A stretch of DNA of 64,000 nt from Marinimicrobium sp. C6131. Lineage in GTDB: Bacteria > Pseudomonadota > Gammaproteobacteria > Pseudomonadales > Cellvibrionaceae. Every line of letters starts with the position of its first letter. Within the stretch, counting starts at the first letter, position 1. The notes below the pieces were generated by a model. It was not told the DNA's origin. It did not search any database and was given only the letters and a program-made list of their open reading frames with translations. The position numbers and the translations under genes are program-made. Location of the stretch: contig NZ_CP110629.1 of the NCBI RefSeq assembly GCF_026153455.1, positions 2,976,001 through 3,040,000 on the forward strand, given 5' to 3'. Shown piece by piece: positions 25,601 to 33,475 of this stretch.

Positions 25601-26578
25601 ATGGCGAATACCGCGACACGTCTGTTCAACCTGATTGCTTACCTGCAGCGCCACCCCAACAGCTCCGCCTCACAGCTGGCCGAGGCACTGGACGTTTCGG
25701 CGCGCACGGTCCAGCGTTATATCGTCATGCTGGAGGATATGGGCATCCCGGTTTACGCCGAGCGCGGCGTTCAGGGCGGTTACTCATTGGTACGTGGCTA
25801 CCGGATGCCACCACTCATGCTCTCACCGGAAGAAGCCGTTGCGGTACACCTGGGGACCGGGTTGATCGAATATGTCTGGGGCAAGCTGTTCCGGGGCGCG
25901 GCGTTGAGCGCCATGACCAAAATCGAAAACGTATTGCCGGAAGAACAGCTCCGGGAAATTGCCTGGGCCCGTGGCAACCTCATTACCCAGGGCATCCCGC
26001 GTATCAACCCCAATCTCGACATGGAGCAACTGGAAACGCTCTATCAGGCCGTTCGGCAGGGGTTTCAGGTCAGAGTTCTTTACCAGGGCAAACAGCAGCC
26101 GGCGCCACAATGGCGAACCATTGAGCCCTATGTCCTGGTCTACAGCTGGGGCCAACAGTATTGCATCGCTTACTGTCGGCTGCGCCAGGCAATGCGCTCC
26201 TTCCGGGTCGATCGGATTCAGGCCATGGAACGCCTCACTGGCCGCTTTACCAGACCCCCCGAATTCGATCCGGCCCAGTATCTGGACGAACACTTTGAAG
26301 GCCAGTCTTCCTACGAGGTACGACTGTTTTTCAGTGCCGAAACCGCCAGTGTCGCGCAGGATTATCGCTGCTGCTGGGAAAGCTTCAAGGAGCGACCCGA
26401 TGGTTCGGTGGTGGCGGGTTTCCGCGCCAGCGACCTGGATACCGCCGCCCGCCGGGTCATGTGTTTTTTACCGGATGCGCGGGTACTCGGGCCTTCGGAA
26501 CTCAAGCAGCAGCGGATCGCCGTCACCAGCCGGGCGATCGCCGAGCAGTATGAGCCGGATACCGCCCTTGCGCCCTGA
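25601..26578 (+). CDS. WYL-domain transcriptional regulator (YafY family)
   Basis: 325 residues. An N-terminal winged HTH of the HTH_11/DeoR type (about 3-60, NSSASQLAEALDVSARTVQRYIVMLE) is followed by a WYL domain (about 140-220, RVLYQGKQQPAPQWRTIEPYVLVYSWGQQYCIAYC) and a C-terminal WCX extension. WYL domains bind nucleic acid or nucleotides and regulate genes in response. GAGGGG stands eight bases before the ATG. It is chromosomal and far from the BREX operon, so it is not the BrxR type regulator of that system. The likely targets are itself and the divergent GyrI-like gene. Confidence 0.88.
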   Translation: MANTATRLFNLIAYLQRHPNSSASQLAEALDVSARTVQRYIVMLEDMGIPVYAERGVQGGYSLVRGYRMPPLMLSPEEAVAVHLGTGLIEYVWGKLFRGAALSAMTKIENVLPEEQLREIAWARGNLITQGIPRINPNLDMEQLETLYQAVRQGFQVRVLYQGKQQPAPQWRTIEPYVLVYSWGQQYCIAYCRLRQAMRSFRVDRIQAMERLTGRFTRPPEFDPAQYLDEHFEGQSSYEVRLFFSAETASVAQDYRCCWESFKERPDGSVVAGFRASDLDTAARRVMCFLPDARVLGPSELKQQRIAVTSRAIAEQYEPDTALAP

Positions 26579-26651
26579 GCGTTGATTGCCCCACATTGGT
26601 CCGCGGCAAGCACTACACTGTCAGTATCCCACGCTGCCGGCAGGTGAAGCC

Positions 26652-27344
26652 ATGACATACCCCACTGAAACCCGTTTTGCAGATCGCGAGGCGGCCGGTC
26701 AGGCGCTCGCTCAAAAGCTGGCAGAGCTCGGCGACCTTTCCGGAGCCGTTGTTCTGGGACTGCCCAGAGGTGGTGTGCCGGTCGCTGCCGAGGTTGCCCG
26801 ACAATTGCACGTGCCGCTCGACGTCATCAACGTTCGCAAGCTGGGGGTTCCCTGGCAACCTGAGCTGGCCATGGGTGCCATTGCGGAACAGGACATCCGC
26901 ATTCTTCACTCGAAGCTGATTCAGAAACTGGACGTTTCGCCCGAGGCACTGGAGGCGGTAACGGACCGAGAACAGGCTACGCTGGCCCGGCGCACGGCGC
27001 AATTTCGGCGAGGCCATCCGGCACCGGAATTGGCTCAGCGGACCGTCATTCTGGTGGACGACGGGCTGGCCACCGGCGCCACCATGGAAGCGGCCATCGC
27101 AGCCGTACGCAAGCAACATCCGGCTCGCATCATCGTGGCGCTGCCCGTGGGGCCGGCAGGGACACGCCGACACTTTTCAGCACTGGCAGACGACTGCGTG
27201 TGTCTGCTTGAGCCCAGGAATTTCCAGGCGGTCGGACAGTGGTACCAGCAGTTCGATCAGGTCAGTGACCAGGCGGTATGCGATCTTCTGGACACCTACC
27301 GCACCCCCGGCCACTCGTCGATACCTAAACCTGGAGCGACCTGA
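26652..27344 (+). CDS. Phosphoribosyltransferase-domain protein
   Basis: 230 residues with a type I PRTase fold. The PRPP-binding loop is VILVDDGLATGATM (about 133-146), and an early VVLGLPRGGVPVAAEVA holds the loop that contacts pyrophosphate. This family (COG1926) is usually annotated as predicted phosphoribosyltransferase and has no settled substrate. The frame opens 22 codons earlier, but AGGTGA before MTYPTETRF at 26652 fits a true start. Its 3' end overlaps the convergent YCII gene by 20 bases. Confidence 0.85.
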   Translation: MTYPTETRFADREAAGQALAQKLAELGDLSGAVVLGLPRGGVPVAAEVARQLHVPLDVINVRKLGVPWQPELAMGAIAEQDIRILHSKLIQKLDVSPEALEAVTDREQATLARRTAQFRRGHPAPELAQRTVILVDDGLATGATMEAAIAAVRKQHPARIIVALPVGPAGTRRHFSALADDCVCLLEPRNFQAVGQWYQQFDQVSDQAVCDLLDTYRTPGHSSIPKPGAT

Positions 27345-27669
27345 TCGGACGCACTTCAATACTGCCCACCCGCGCCGGCGGAATGCCGGCGGCAATGGTC
27401 AGCGCTTCATTGAGATCTTTGGCCTCAATCATGTAGAAACCCGCCAATTGTTCTTTGGTTTCGGCGAAGGGCCCATCGGTAATGCTCACCTGGCCACCAC
27501 GCACCCGCACGGTGGTCGCGGTGGCTACCGGCTCCAGCGCCTCCCCGGCCAGCATATGACCTCGCTCAGCGAGACTCTGGGCATAGGCATGGCACTCGGT
27601 ATCCTCCGGGCTGTCGGGTAGGCCATGGAGATCCTGTTCATTACTGTATACAAGGCAAAGGTATTTCAT
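27325..27669 (-). CDS. YCII/DGPF-domain protein
   Basis: A 114-residue protein starting MKYLCLVYSNEQDL with the signature TDGPFAETKEQLAGFYMIEA, the DGPF motif of the YCII family. Members are small dimeric alpha-beta barrel proteins with a catalytic-looking His-Asp pair but mostly unknown substrates. DGPF proteins are the usual genomic partners of ECF42 sigma factors, and one lies 0.8 kb upstream on the same strand (28509-29768). Regulation by that sigma factor is inferred from this known pairing. Confidence 0.88.
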   Translation of the reverse strand: MKYLCLVYSNEQDLHGLPDSPEDTECHAYAQSLAERGHMLAGEALEPVATATTVRVRGGQVSITDGPFAETKEQLAGFYMIEAKDLNEALTIAAGIPPARVGSIEVRPIRSLQV

Positions 27670-27788
27670 GGGACATTTCCGTTCACAGGGTTAGCGGTGA
27701 TGACTCGCATTATCGCACTGACGAGCACCGTCTGACTGTGAGTCGTTTCCCGAGCGGTAAATTCGACAGGGCCGGATCATTGACCCCC

Positions 27789-27811
27789 AAAAAAACCCGA
27801 CGCGCGCCGGG
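27789..27811 (-). terminator. Rho-independent terminator after the CBS-domain gene
   Basis: On the minus strand CCCGGC and GTCGGG (27796-27811) form a 6-base stem with loop GCGC and one G-T pair, followed by seven T residues (27789-27795). It lies 40 bases after the CBS gene stop and separates that gene from the YCII gene. Confidence 0.8.
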
Positions 27812-27850
27812 AACGACACCGGAACGCTCGGGCACTCTGGGGGATCCAGG

Positions 27851-28327
27851 TCAGCTGGCGGCCTGAAGCCACCGGGTTTCGCATATCATCCGGGACATGG
27901 CCAGCACTTCTTCCGGTGTCAGGGCATCTTTGTTTTTCTGGCTGCGACGACTGGCCGTGTGATCAATCAGATCTTTCAGGCTGATCATGCCCACCATCTG
28001 TTGCTCACTGTTGACGACCGGCATACGACGTATTTGTAAACTGCCCATGGTTTTGAGGACACTGTGAATGTCCTCATCCTCATGGCAAAAATGACAGGCC
28101 TTGCCCTCTACCAGTTCACGGGCACTGATTTCCCACAATGGACGATGTTTGAGCGCCGCCGCCATCGCAATATCCCGGTCGGTAATCAGGCCCACGACCC
28201 GGTCATTTTCGGCCACCAGCGGGATGGCACCGGAGTCTTCGTTCCACATTGTGGCCGCAATCGTCTCCAGGTTGCTGTCGATCGGACAGACTTTCGCTCC
28301 CCGGTGCATTACACTTTTGACTAACAT
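27851..28327 (-). CDS. CBS-domain protein
   Basis: 158 residues with two CBS motifs (about 8-60 and 75-135): SGAIPLVAENDRVVGLITDRDIAMAA and IRRMPVVNSEQQMVGMISLKDLIDH. Tandem CBS modules bind adenine nucleotides such as AMP or ATP. No effector domain is attached. The linker has CHFCHEDED, an unusual Cys-His-rich patch that could bind a metal. The frame opens 26 codons earlier, but GGAGG before MLVKSVMH at 28327 gives the start. A terminator follows, so it is a single-gene unit. Confidence 0.88.
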   Translation of the reverse strand: MLVKSVMHRGAKVCPIDSNLETIAATMWNEDSGAIPLVAENDRVVGLITDRDIAMAAALKHRPLWEISARELVEGKACHFCHEDEDIHSVLKTMGSLQIRRMPVVNSEQQMVGMISLKDLIDHTASRRSQKNKDALTPEEVLAMSRMICETRWLQAAS

Positions 28328-28508
28328 TACATATCCTCCGTGGTTGATCAGGTTTGCCTTTGAAATGACTTGTCGCCTTGAGGCTCGTGACAAGTGCAAG
28401 CTCAACGTATCCGGTTTAAAGGTAAAACCCGGAAAACGCCCAGCTCATTTATCTTAGGCATTATTCGCACCGGTGAATAAGATTGTTAGTGCATAACCAG
28501 AAGGCCGC

Positions 28509-29768
28509 TTAGCCGGATTCGGAGCGCTGGAGTGCGTCGAGGCGGCGCTGGAGATAACGTCGCTCAGGCTCCTGCTGAACCAGTGACAGGGCTTCCCGGT
28601 AGGCACCGCGCGCCTCTTCGTCACGCCCCAGCCTGGACAACAGATGGGCCCTGGCAGCGGGCAGCAGATGGTACCCCTCCAGCACCTTCTCATCGCGCAG
28701 TTGGTCCATCAATTCCAGGCCCACCGACCAGCCGTCGCGCATCGCGACAGCCGCGGCCCGGTTCAGCGCCACCACCGGGGAAGGGGCCACCTGCAGCAAC
28801 AGGTCGTACAGGCCGACGATTTCCACCCAATCGGTCGCCTCCCAGCTCGGCGCCTCCGCGTGGAGCGCTGCGATGGCCGCCTGCAGGGCATAGGGGCCTG
28901 CAGGGCCCTCGCTCAGCGCTCGGCGAATCAGCCCCGCCCCTTCTTCAATCAAAGCGGTATCCCAGCGGCTGCGATCCTGATCCTCAAGGAGGATCAGGTC
29001 GCCATCGGGTGTCGTCCGGGTTACCTGACGGGCCTGATGAACCAGCATCAGCCCGAGCAGCCCATTCACTTCCGGGTCCGGCAACAGCTCCTGCAGCAAA
29101 TACCCGAGGCGGATGGCCTCCGCACTCAAGTCCCGACGCTGTATCTCGGGCCCGGCAGTGGCCGAGTAGCCCTCGTTGAACACCAGATATATGACGTGCA
29201 GCACCGCCTGTAACCGGGCCGGAAATTCCGCGGGCCCCGGCACTTCGTAGGGAATCCTGGCCGCCTGGATTTTTCGTTTGGCACGTACAATCCGTTGCGC
29301 CAATGTCGAGGTCGTGGTGAGGTATGCCCGGGCAATCTCTTCCGTGGTCAAATCACACACTTCGCGCAGGGTGAGAGCGACCTGGGCATCGGTGGAGAGA
29401 CCGGGGTGGCAACAGGTAAAAATCAGGCGTAACCGGTCGTCCTCGATCCGATCATCATCGGTGAGCAGGTCGCGCTCGGTCTGCTGGTACAGGGTATCGG
29501 CGATCGCCTGCTGGGACTCGTCAAAGCGGGCTCGTCGGCGCAGTTGGTCAATCGCCTTGAAGCGTCCCGTGGACACCAGCCAGGCACGCGGGTTATCGGG
29601 GACCCCCTCGCCGGGCCACTGTGTCGCCGCCGCCATAAACGCATCGTGCAACGCCTCTTCTGCCAGGTCGAAGCTTCCCAACAGGCGGATCAGCGTGGCC
29701 AGTACCCGGCGCGATTCCCGCTGGTACACCTCGGCGAGCTGTTGCTGACTGGTCCCCTGATCGAGCAT
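28509..29768 (-). CDS. ECF42-type RNA polymerase sigma factor with long C-terminal extension
   Basis: 419 residues, twice the length of a simple ECF sigma. Region 2 (about 10-80: LAEVYQRESRRVLATLIRLLG, FDLAEEALHDAFMAAATQWP) binds the -10 element and region 4 (about 130-180: ALTLREVCDLTTEEIARAYL, TTTSTLAQRIVRAKRKI) the -35. The remaining 230 residues are a helical, TPR-like extension (with YLVFNEGYSAT and LNRAAAVAMRDGW) typical of ECF42 (DUF6596), thought to replace an anti-sigma factor in control. The DGPF protein at 27325-27669 is the expected target-type neighbour. It follows the outer-membrane barrel gene by 30 bases on the same strand. Confidence 0.88.
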   Translation of the reverse strand: MLDQGTSQQQLAEVYQRESRRVLATLIRLLGSFDLAEEALHDAFMAAATQWPGEGVPDNPRAWLVSTGRFKAIDQLRRRARFDESQQAIADTLYQQTERDLLTDDDRIEDDRLRLIFTCCHPGLSTDAQVALTLREVCDLTTEEIARAYLTTTSTLAQRIVRAKRKIQAARIPYEVPGPAEFPARLQAVLHVIYLVFNEGYSATAGPEIQRRDLSAEAIRLGYLLQELLPDPEVNGLLGLMLVHQARQVTRTTPDGDLILLEDQDRSRWDTALIEEGAGLIRRALSEGPAGPYALQAAIAALHAEAPSWEATDWVEIVGLYDLLLQVAPSPVVALNRAAAVAMRDGWSVGLELMDQLRDEKVLEGYHLLPAARAHLLSRLGRDEEARGAYREALSLVQQEPERRYLQRRLDALQRSESG

Positions 29769-29798
29769 GGCTAGCCTACCGACCTTTGGTCACAGAGC

Positions 29799-30380
29799 CT
29801 AGAAACGGTAGTCCCACTGCAAGGTATAGGTTTCAAAGCGGTAGTCATCGGTTCTCACCAGCTGGCGATACTCGATATTGAAGTTCAAGCGCTTGTTCAC
29901 AAACCAGCCCATGCCCAGGCCGAAAGACGTACCGGACAGGGAGTCGTCTGCCTTTACGCCGCTATTGCCCTGCCAGCGGGTCACCTGGGTATCCAGTTCC
30001 GCATAGCCAAGCAAGCCGTACAAGCGGGCCACTTCATTCGTGATTTCGGGGCGATAGTACAGGGCGGCAAACGTCTTCACCTCCCGCTCGATTTCGCTGA
30101 GGCTGGCGTCCGCCGCTTGCTCATCCAGAAAGTAGTCCGAGCTGATGTCCCGATCGTCTTTCAGGCCTGCCCCGAGCCGAGCCTCCAGGCCCAACAGGCC
30201 ATTGTATTTGTACCCCGCTGAAAACTCGACCACCGGCATTTCGGCTTCATCGTAAGGGGTTCGAGCATTTCCCGTGACCACCCCACCGCCAATACCGGCA
30301 TAAAAGCCGCGCTGGTTATCCGCGAGCGCGGGGACGGCCAACAGCACCAGTACGGCGCCAATACTCCAAGCGGTTTTCAT
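29799..30380 (-). CDS. Outer-membrane beta-barrel protein
   Basis: 193 residues with a signal peptide (about 1-20, VPALA then DNQRG). The mature part has alternating aromatic/hydrophobic strands (GFYAGIGGGVVTG, VEFSAGYKYNGLLGLEARLG, TFAALYYRPE, YGLLGYAELD, GTSFGLGMGWFVNKRLNFNIEYRQLV) and ends with an aromatic residue in LQWDYRF, the outer-membrane insertion signal. It is most like the eight-stranded OmpW/OmpA-like porin-family barrels. GGAGC precedes the start at 30380; the frame's earlier 13 codons are not needed. Function unknown. Confidence 0.82.
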   Translation of the reverse strand: MKTAWSIGAVLVLLAVPALADNQRGFYAGIGGGVVTGNARTPYDEAEMPVVEFSAGYKYNGLLGLEARLGAGLKDDRDISSDYFLDEQAADASLSEIEREVKTFAALYYRPEITNEVARLYGLLGYAELDTQVTRWQGNSGVKADDSLSGTSFGLGMGWFVNKRLNFNIEYRQLVRTDDYRFETYTLQWDYRF

Positions 30381-30520
30381 AAGCTGCTCCCTGAATTGGG
30401 CGTTAACGGTAATCGTCACTTGGCAGGAAGTATCGCACAGCGGGGCGGGGGATCAACGGTCAGGCGATGATTTTCGAACCGGATTCACGTTTCAGTCAGG
30501 CTATTCCCGCCCCGTAAACG

Positions 30521-30549
30521 ACAAAACCCGGCCAGGGGCCGGGTTTTGT
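30521..30549. terminator. Bidirectional rho-independent terminator
   Basis: A 13-base perfect stem (30521-30533 with 30537-30549), GC-rich at the top and with an A-tract on the left and T-tract on the right, so it can work on both strands. It lies after rpmG and, on the other side, upstream of the barrel gene. Confidence 0.9.
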
Positions 30550-30571
30550 TCGGTACGACGCAGAAAATCAA

Positions 30572-30727
30572 TTACTTGATTTTGCCTTCTTTGTAGACCA
30601 CGTGCTTGCGGGCAACGGGGTCGTACTTTTTGATTTCCATTTTCTCGGGCATGTTCCGCTTGTTCTTGTCGGTGGTGTAGAAGTGACCGGTGCCCGCGGT
30701 GGAGTTCAAACGAATCTTATCGCGCAT
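30572..30727 (-). CDS. rpmG: Large ribosomal subunit protein bL33
   Basis: 51 residues, MRDKIRLNSTAGTGHFYTTD through VYKEGKIK, a complete zinc-free type bL33 as in E. coli and Pseudomonas. It lies 12 bases after rpmB on the same strand and ends before the strong terminator at 30521-30549, making the standard rpmBG operon. GGAG precedes the ATG. Confidence 0.97.
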   Translation of the reverse strand: MRDKIRLNSTAGTGHFYTTDKNKRNMPEKMEIKKYDPVARKHVVYKEGKIK

Positions 30728-30739
30728 GGGAGTTCTCCT

Positions 30740-30976
30740 TTAAACTTGTTCGCCGCGAGCGCGCAGATCGGTCAGTACGGCGTCAATGCCGCGCTTGTCG
30801 ATTACACGCATACCTTTGGAGGAAACCTTCAGCTTCACGAAACGCTTCTCGGATTCCACCCAAAAACGGTGAGAATGCAGGTTGGGCAAAAAACGACGCT
30901 TGGTGTGGTTTTTTGCGTGAGATACATTGTTTCCAGTAACGGGACGCTTGCCGGTTACCTGACATACCTTGGACAT
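30740..30976 (-). CDS. rpmB: Large ribosomal subunit protein bL28
   Basis: 78 residues, MSKVCQVTGKRPVTGNNVSH through DAVLTDLRARGEQV, full-length bL28. It is the first gene of the rpmBG operon. The promoter should lie in the 240 bases between it and the hairpin repeat at 31217. Confidence 0.97.
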   Translation of the reverse strand: MSKVCQVTGKRPVTGNNVSHAKNHTKRRFLPNLHSHRFWVESEKRFVKLKVSSKGMRVIDKRGIDAVLTDLRARGEQV

Positions 30977-31216
30977 GGTCTTGCCTCGTCGTATTCAGCG
31001 CGCTGCGCTGCGGGTTGGTTGTCGCCACACCACAGCCCAGCACGGGGTGTTTTTGTAGCCTGATTCGATCAATTTGCGGCCCGGGGACACGGGGTCCGGG
31101 GGCGGCTCCTGGCGCTATGGCCGGCTACCCAGCCGCATAAGGGCGCGTTTTATACCAAAACCGACGAGTAATAGCAATGTTTTCTCCCGATTTTGGTGTT
31201 TTTTTAGTCAACACCT

Positions 31217-31431
<215 letters not shown>

Positions 31432-31432
<1 letters not shown>

Positions 31433-32106
31433 CACAGCCAACCGCGCTCAGCAAAGGAGACGACTTCACCGTCGCCGACCACCATGTGGTCCAGCACTCG
31501 CACCCCCACCAGGTCCAGCGCCTCTCGCAACCGCTCGGTGATCCGGCGATCCGCCTGGCTCGGCTCCGCTACGCCGGAGGGGTGGTTGTGAGCCAGAATC
31601 ACGGCGGCCGCATTGTGAGTAAGCGCTCGCTTCACAACCTCTCTTGGGTAGACACTCGCGCCATCAATGGTGCCCTGAAAGAGCTCGTCAAAGGCGCGGA
31701 GTCGGTGCTGGTTATCCAGGAACAGCACCGCGAATACCTCGTGCGGGCGGTGGCGGAGTTGGGCGCTGAGGTACTGGCGGACCAGATCCGGGCTGGTCAG
31801 TGAGTCGCCCGCCTCCAGGCTGGCGGATAAGTGACGGCGCGCCATTTCCAGCACGGCCTGTAACTGGGCAAACTTGGCGCTGCCCAGGCCCTGGCCCCGG
31901 CAGAACGCGGCCTGCGAGGCCTCCAATAAAGGGCGCAGGCCACCGAATTCGGCCAAGAGCTCCCGCGCCAGATCCACGGCGGACTTGCCGGCACAGCCGG
32001 TACGCAGAAAAATGGCCAACAGTTCGGCATCGGAAAGGGCGGCAGGGCCGCGGGTCAGCAGTTTTTCCCGGGGGCGTTCAGCCTCGGGCCATTGGGCAAT
32101 GGACAT
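31432..32106 (-). CDS. radC: RadC family JAB-domain protein
   Basis: 224 residues. N-terminal helix-hairpin-helix region (QGLGSAKFAQLQAVLEMARR) and a C-terminal JAB/MPN metal-binding domain with AHNHPSGVAEPSQAD, the HxH...D zinc motif. The family name comes from an old repair phenotype assignment; its molecular role remains unclear. It is divergent from coaBC, as in many gammaproteobacteria. Its stop codon overlaps the outer edge of a hairpin repeat. Confidence 0.95.
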
Positions 32107-32234
32107 GGTGTGACTCCCTGTCGTGTGGTGGTCCTTTAGCGCGGATAGACGCGCGTTTTCTAGTGATTCGGGGCCAGAGAATGGTATCTTAGCCGGTTCA
32201 AGTCAAGCTGTCAGACCCCACAGACCGGATCGCC

Positions 32235-33431
32235 ATGAGCTCACTGACCAACAAACGCATTCTTTTGGGTGTCACCGGCGGCATCGCCGCCTATAAAAGT
32301 GCCGAACTGGTGCGCCGCCTCAAGGAGCGCGGCGCGGATGTGCGCGTGGTGATGACCGCCTCGGCCCGCGAGTTCATGACCCCGCTGACCTTTCAGGCCT
32401 TGTCCGGTAATCCGGTGCACACCGATCTGCTCGACCCGGCGGCCGAAGCGGCCATGGGGCATATTGAGCTGGCACGCTGGGCGGACCGGATTCTCGTGGC
32501 CCCGGCCAGCGCCAACTTCATGGCCCGGCTGGCCGAAGGACGGGGTGATGACCTGCTGACCACCCTGTGCCTGGCGACCCGGGAGCCGATCGTTCTGGCA
32601 CCGGCCATGAACCAGGGCATGTGGCAGAACCCCGCCACGCAAGCCAATCTGGAGACATTAAGGAGCCGCGGCATTCAGCTACTCGGCCCCGGCGACGGCA
32701 GCCAGGCCTGTGGCGAAGTCGGCCCCGGCCGGATGCTCGAACCCGACACGCTGGCGGAGGCCATGGCGGCCCAGTTTGACACGGGACTGCTCGCGGGTCG
32801 CCATGTGGTAATTACCGCCGGCCCTACCCGGGAAGCCATCGACCCGGTGCGCTACCTGAGCAACCACAGCTCTGGCAAAATGGGCTACGCTTTAGCCGAA
32901 GCGGCCGTTGAAGCAGGCGCCCGGGTCACGCTGATCAGTGGCCCCACCGGGTTGCCGACCCCCGAGCGCGTCACCCGCATCGACGTGACCAGCGCCCTGG
33001 AAATGCTTGAGGCCAGCCTGGCGCTGGCCCCTCAGTGCGATCTGTTTATCGGCGCGGCCGCCGTGGCGGATTACCGCCCGGCCGACTATCAGCCGCAGAA
33101 AATGAAAAAAGGCGATGAGGACAGGCTGCAGATTACGCTGACCAAAAACCCGGACATTATTGCCGCCGTCGCCCAGACAGAGAACCGGCCCATCACCATC
33201 GGCTTTGCCGCCGAGAGCGAACAGTTGCTCGAATACGCCCGCAGCAAACGGGAGCGTAAGGGGCTGGATGCGATCATTGCCAATGACATCAGCCGCGAGG
33301 GACTCGGCTTTAACAGTGATGACAACGCGGTCACCCTGATCGATGCCGAGCGCGAGCTGGCCCTGGGCCCGATGAGCAAAACCCGGCTGGCCCGCGCCCT
33401 GATCGCCGAGTTCAGTCACTACATCCGCTGA
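32235..33431 (+). CDS. coaBC: Bifunctional phosphopantothenoylcysteine decarboxylase / phosphopantothenate-cysteine ligase
   Basis: 398 residues, catalysing two steps of coenzyme A synthesis. The N-terminal flavoprotein half (1-190) has GGIAAYKSAELVRRL, PASANFMARLAEG, the APAMNQGMWQNPA substrate clamp and the ACGEVGPGRM loop with the redox cysteine. The C-terminal CTP-dependent ligase half has NHSSGKMGYALAEAA and the KMKKGDE-x-LQITLTKNPDII motif. It is divergent from radC and 44 bases upstream of algC. The dut gene that often sits between coaBC and algC in related bacteria is absent here. Confidence 0.97.
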   Translation: MSSLTNKRILLGVTGGIAAYKSAELVRRLKERGADVRVVMTASAREFMTPLTFQALSGNPVHTDLLDPAAEAAMGHIELARWADRILVAPASANFMARLAEGRGDDLLTTLCLATREPIVLAPAMNQGMWQNPATQANLETLRSRGIQLLGPGDGSQACGEVGPGRMLEPDTLAEAMAAQFDTGLLAGRHVVITAGPTREAIDPVRYLSNHSSGKMGYALAEAAVEAGARVTLISGPTGLPTPERVTRIDVTSALEMLEASLALAPQCDLFIGAAAVADYRPADYQPQKMKKGDEDRLQITLTKNPDIIAAVAQTENRPITIGFAAESEQLLEYARSKRERKGLDAIIANDISREGLGFNSDDNAVTLIDAERELALGPMSKTRLARALIAEFSHYIR

Positions 33432-33475
33432 TTGACGACGATTATTACAGAGACCGACAACGGGAATCCGACACC

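Noticed and set aside
25601..26578. WYL regulator as the BREX regulator BrxR
   Set aside because: It is of the YafY type and lies more than 20 kb from the BREX operon, in core DNA.
31142..31207. ACCAAAAC..TTTTGGT stem followed by T residues as a plus-strand terminator
   Set aside because: The stem has a mismatch and a long loop, and no plus-strand gene lies upstream of it.
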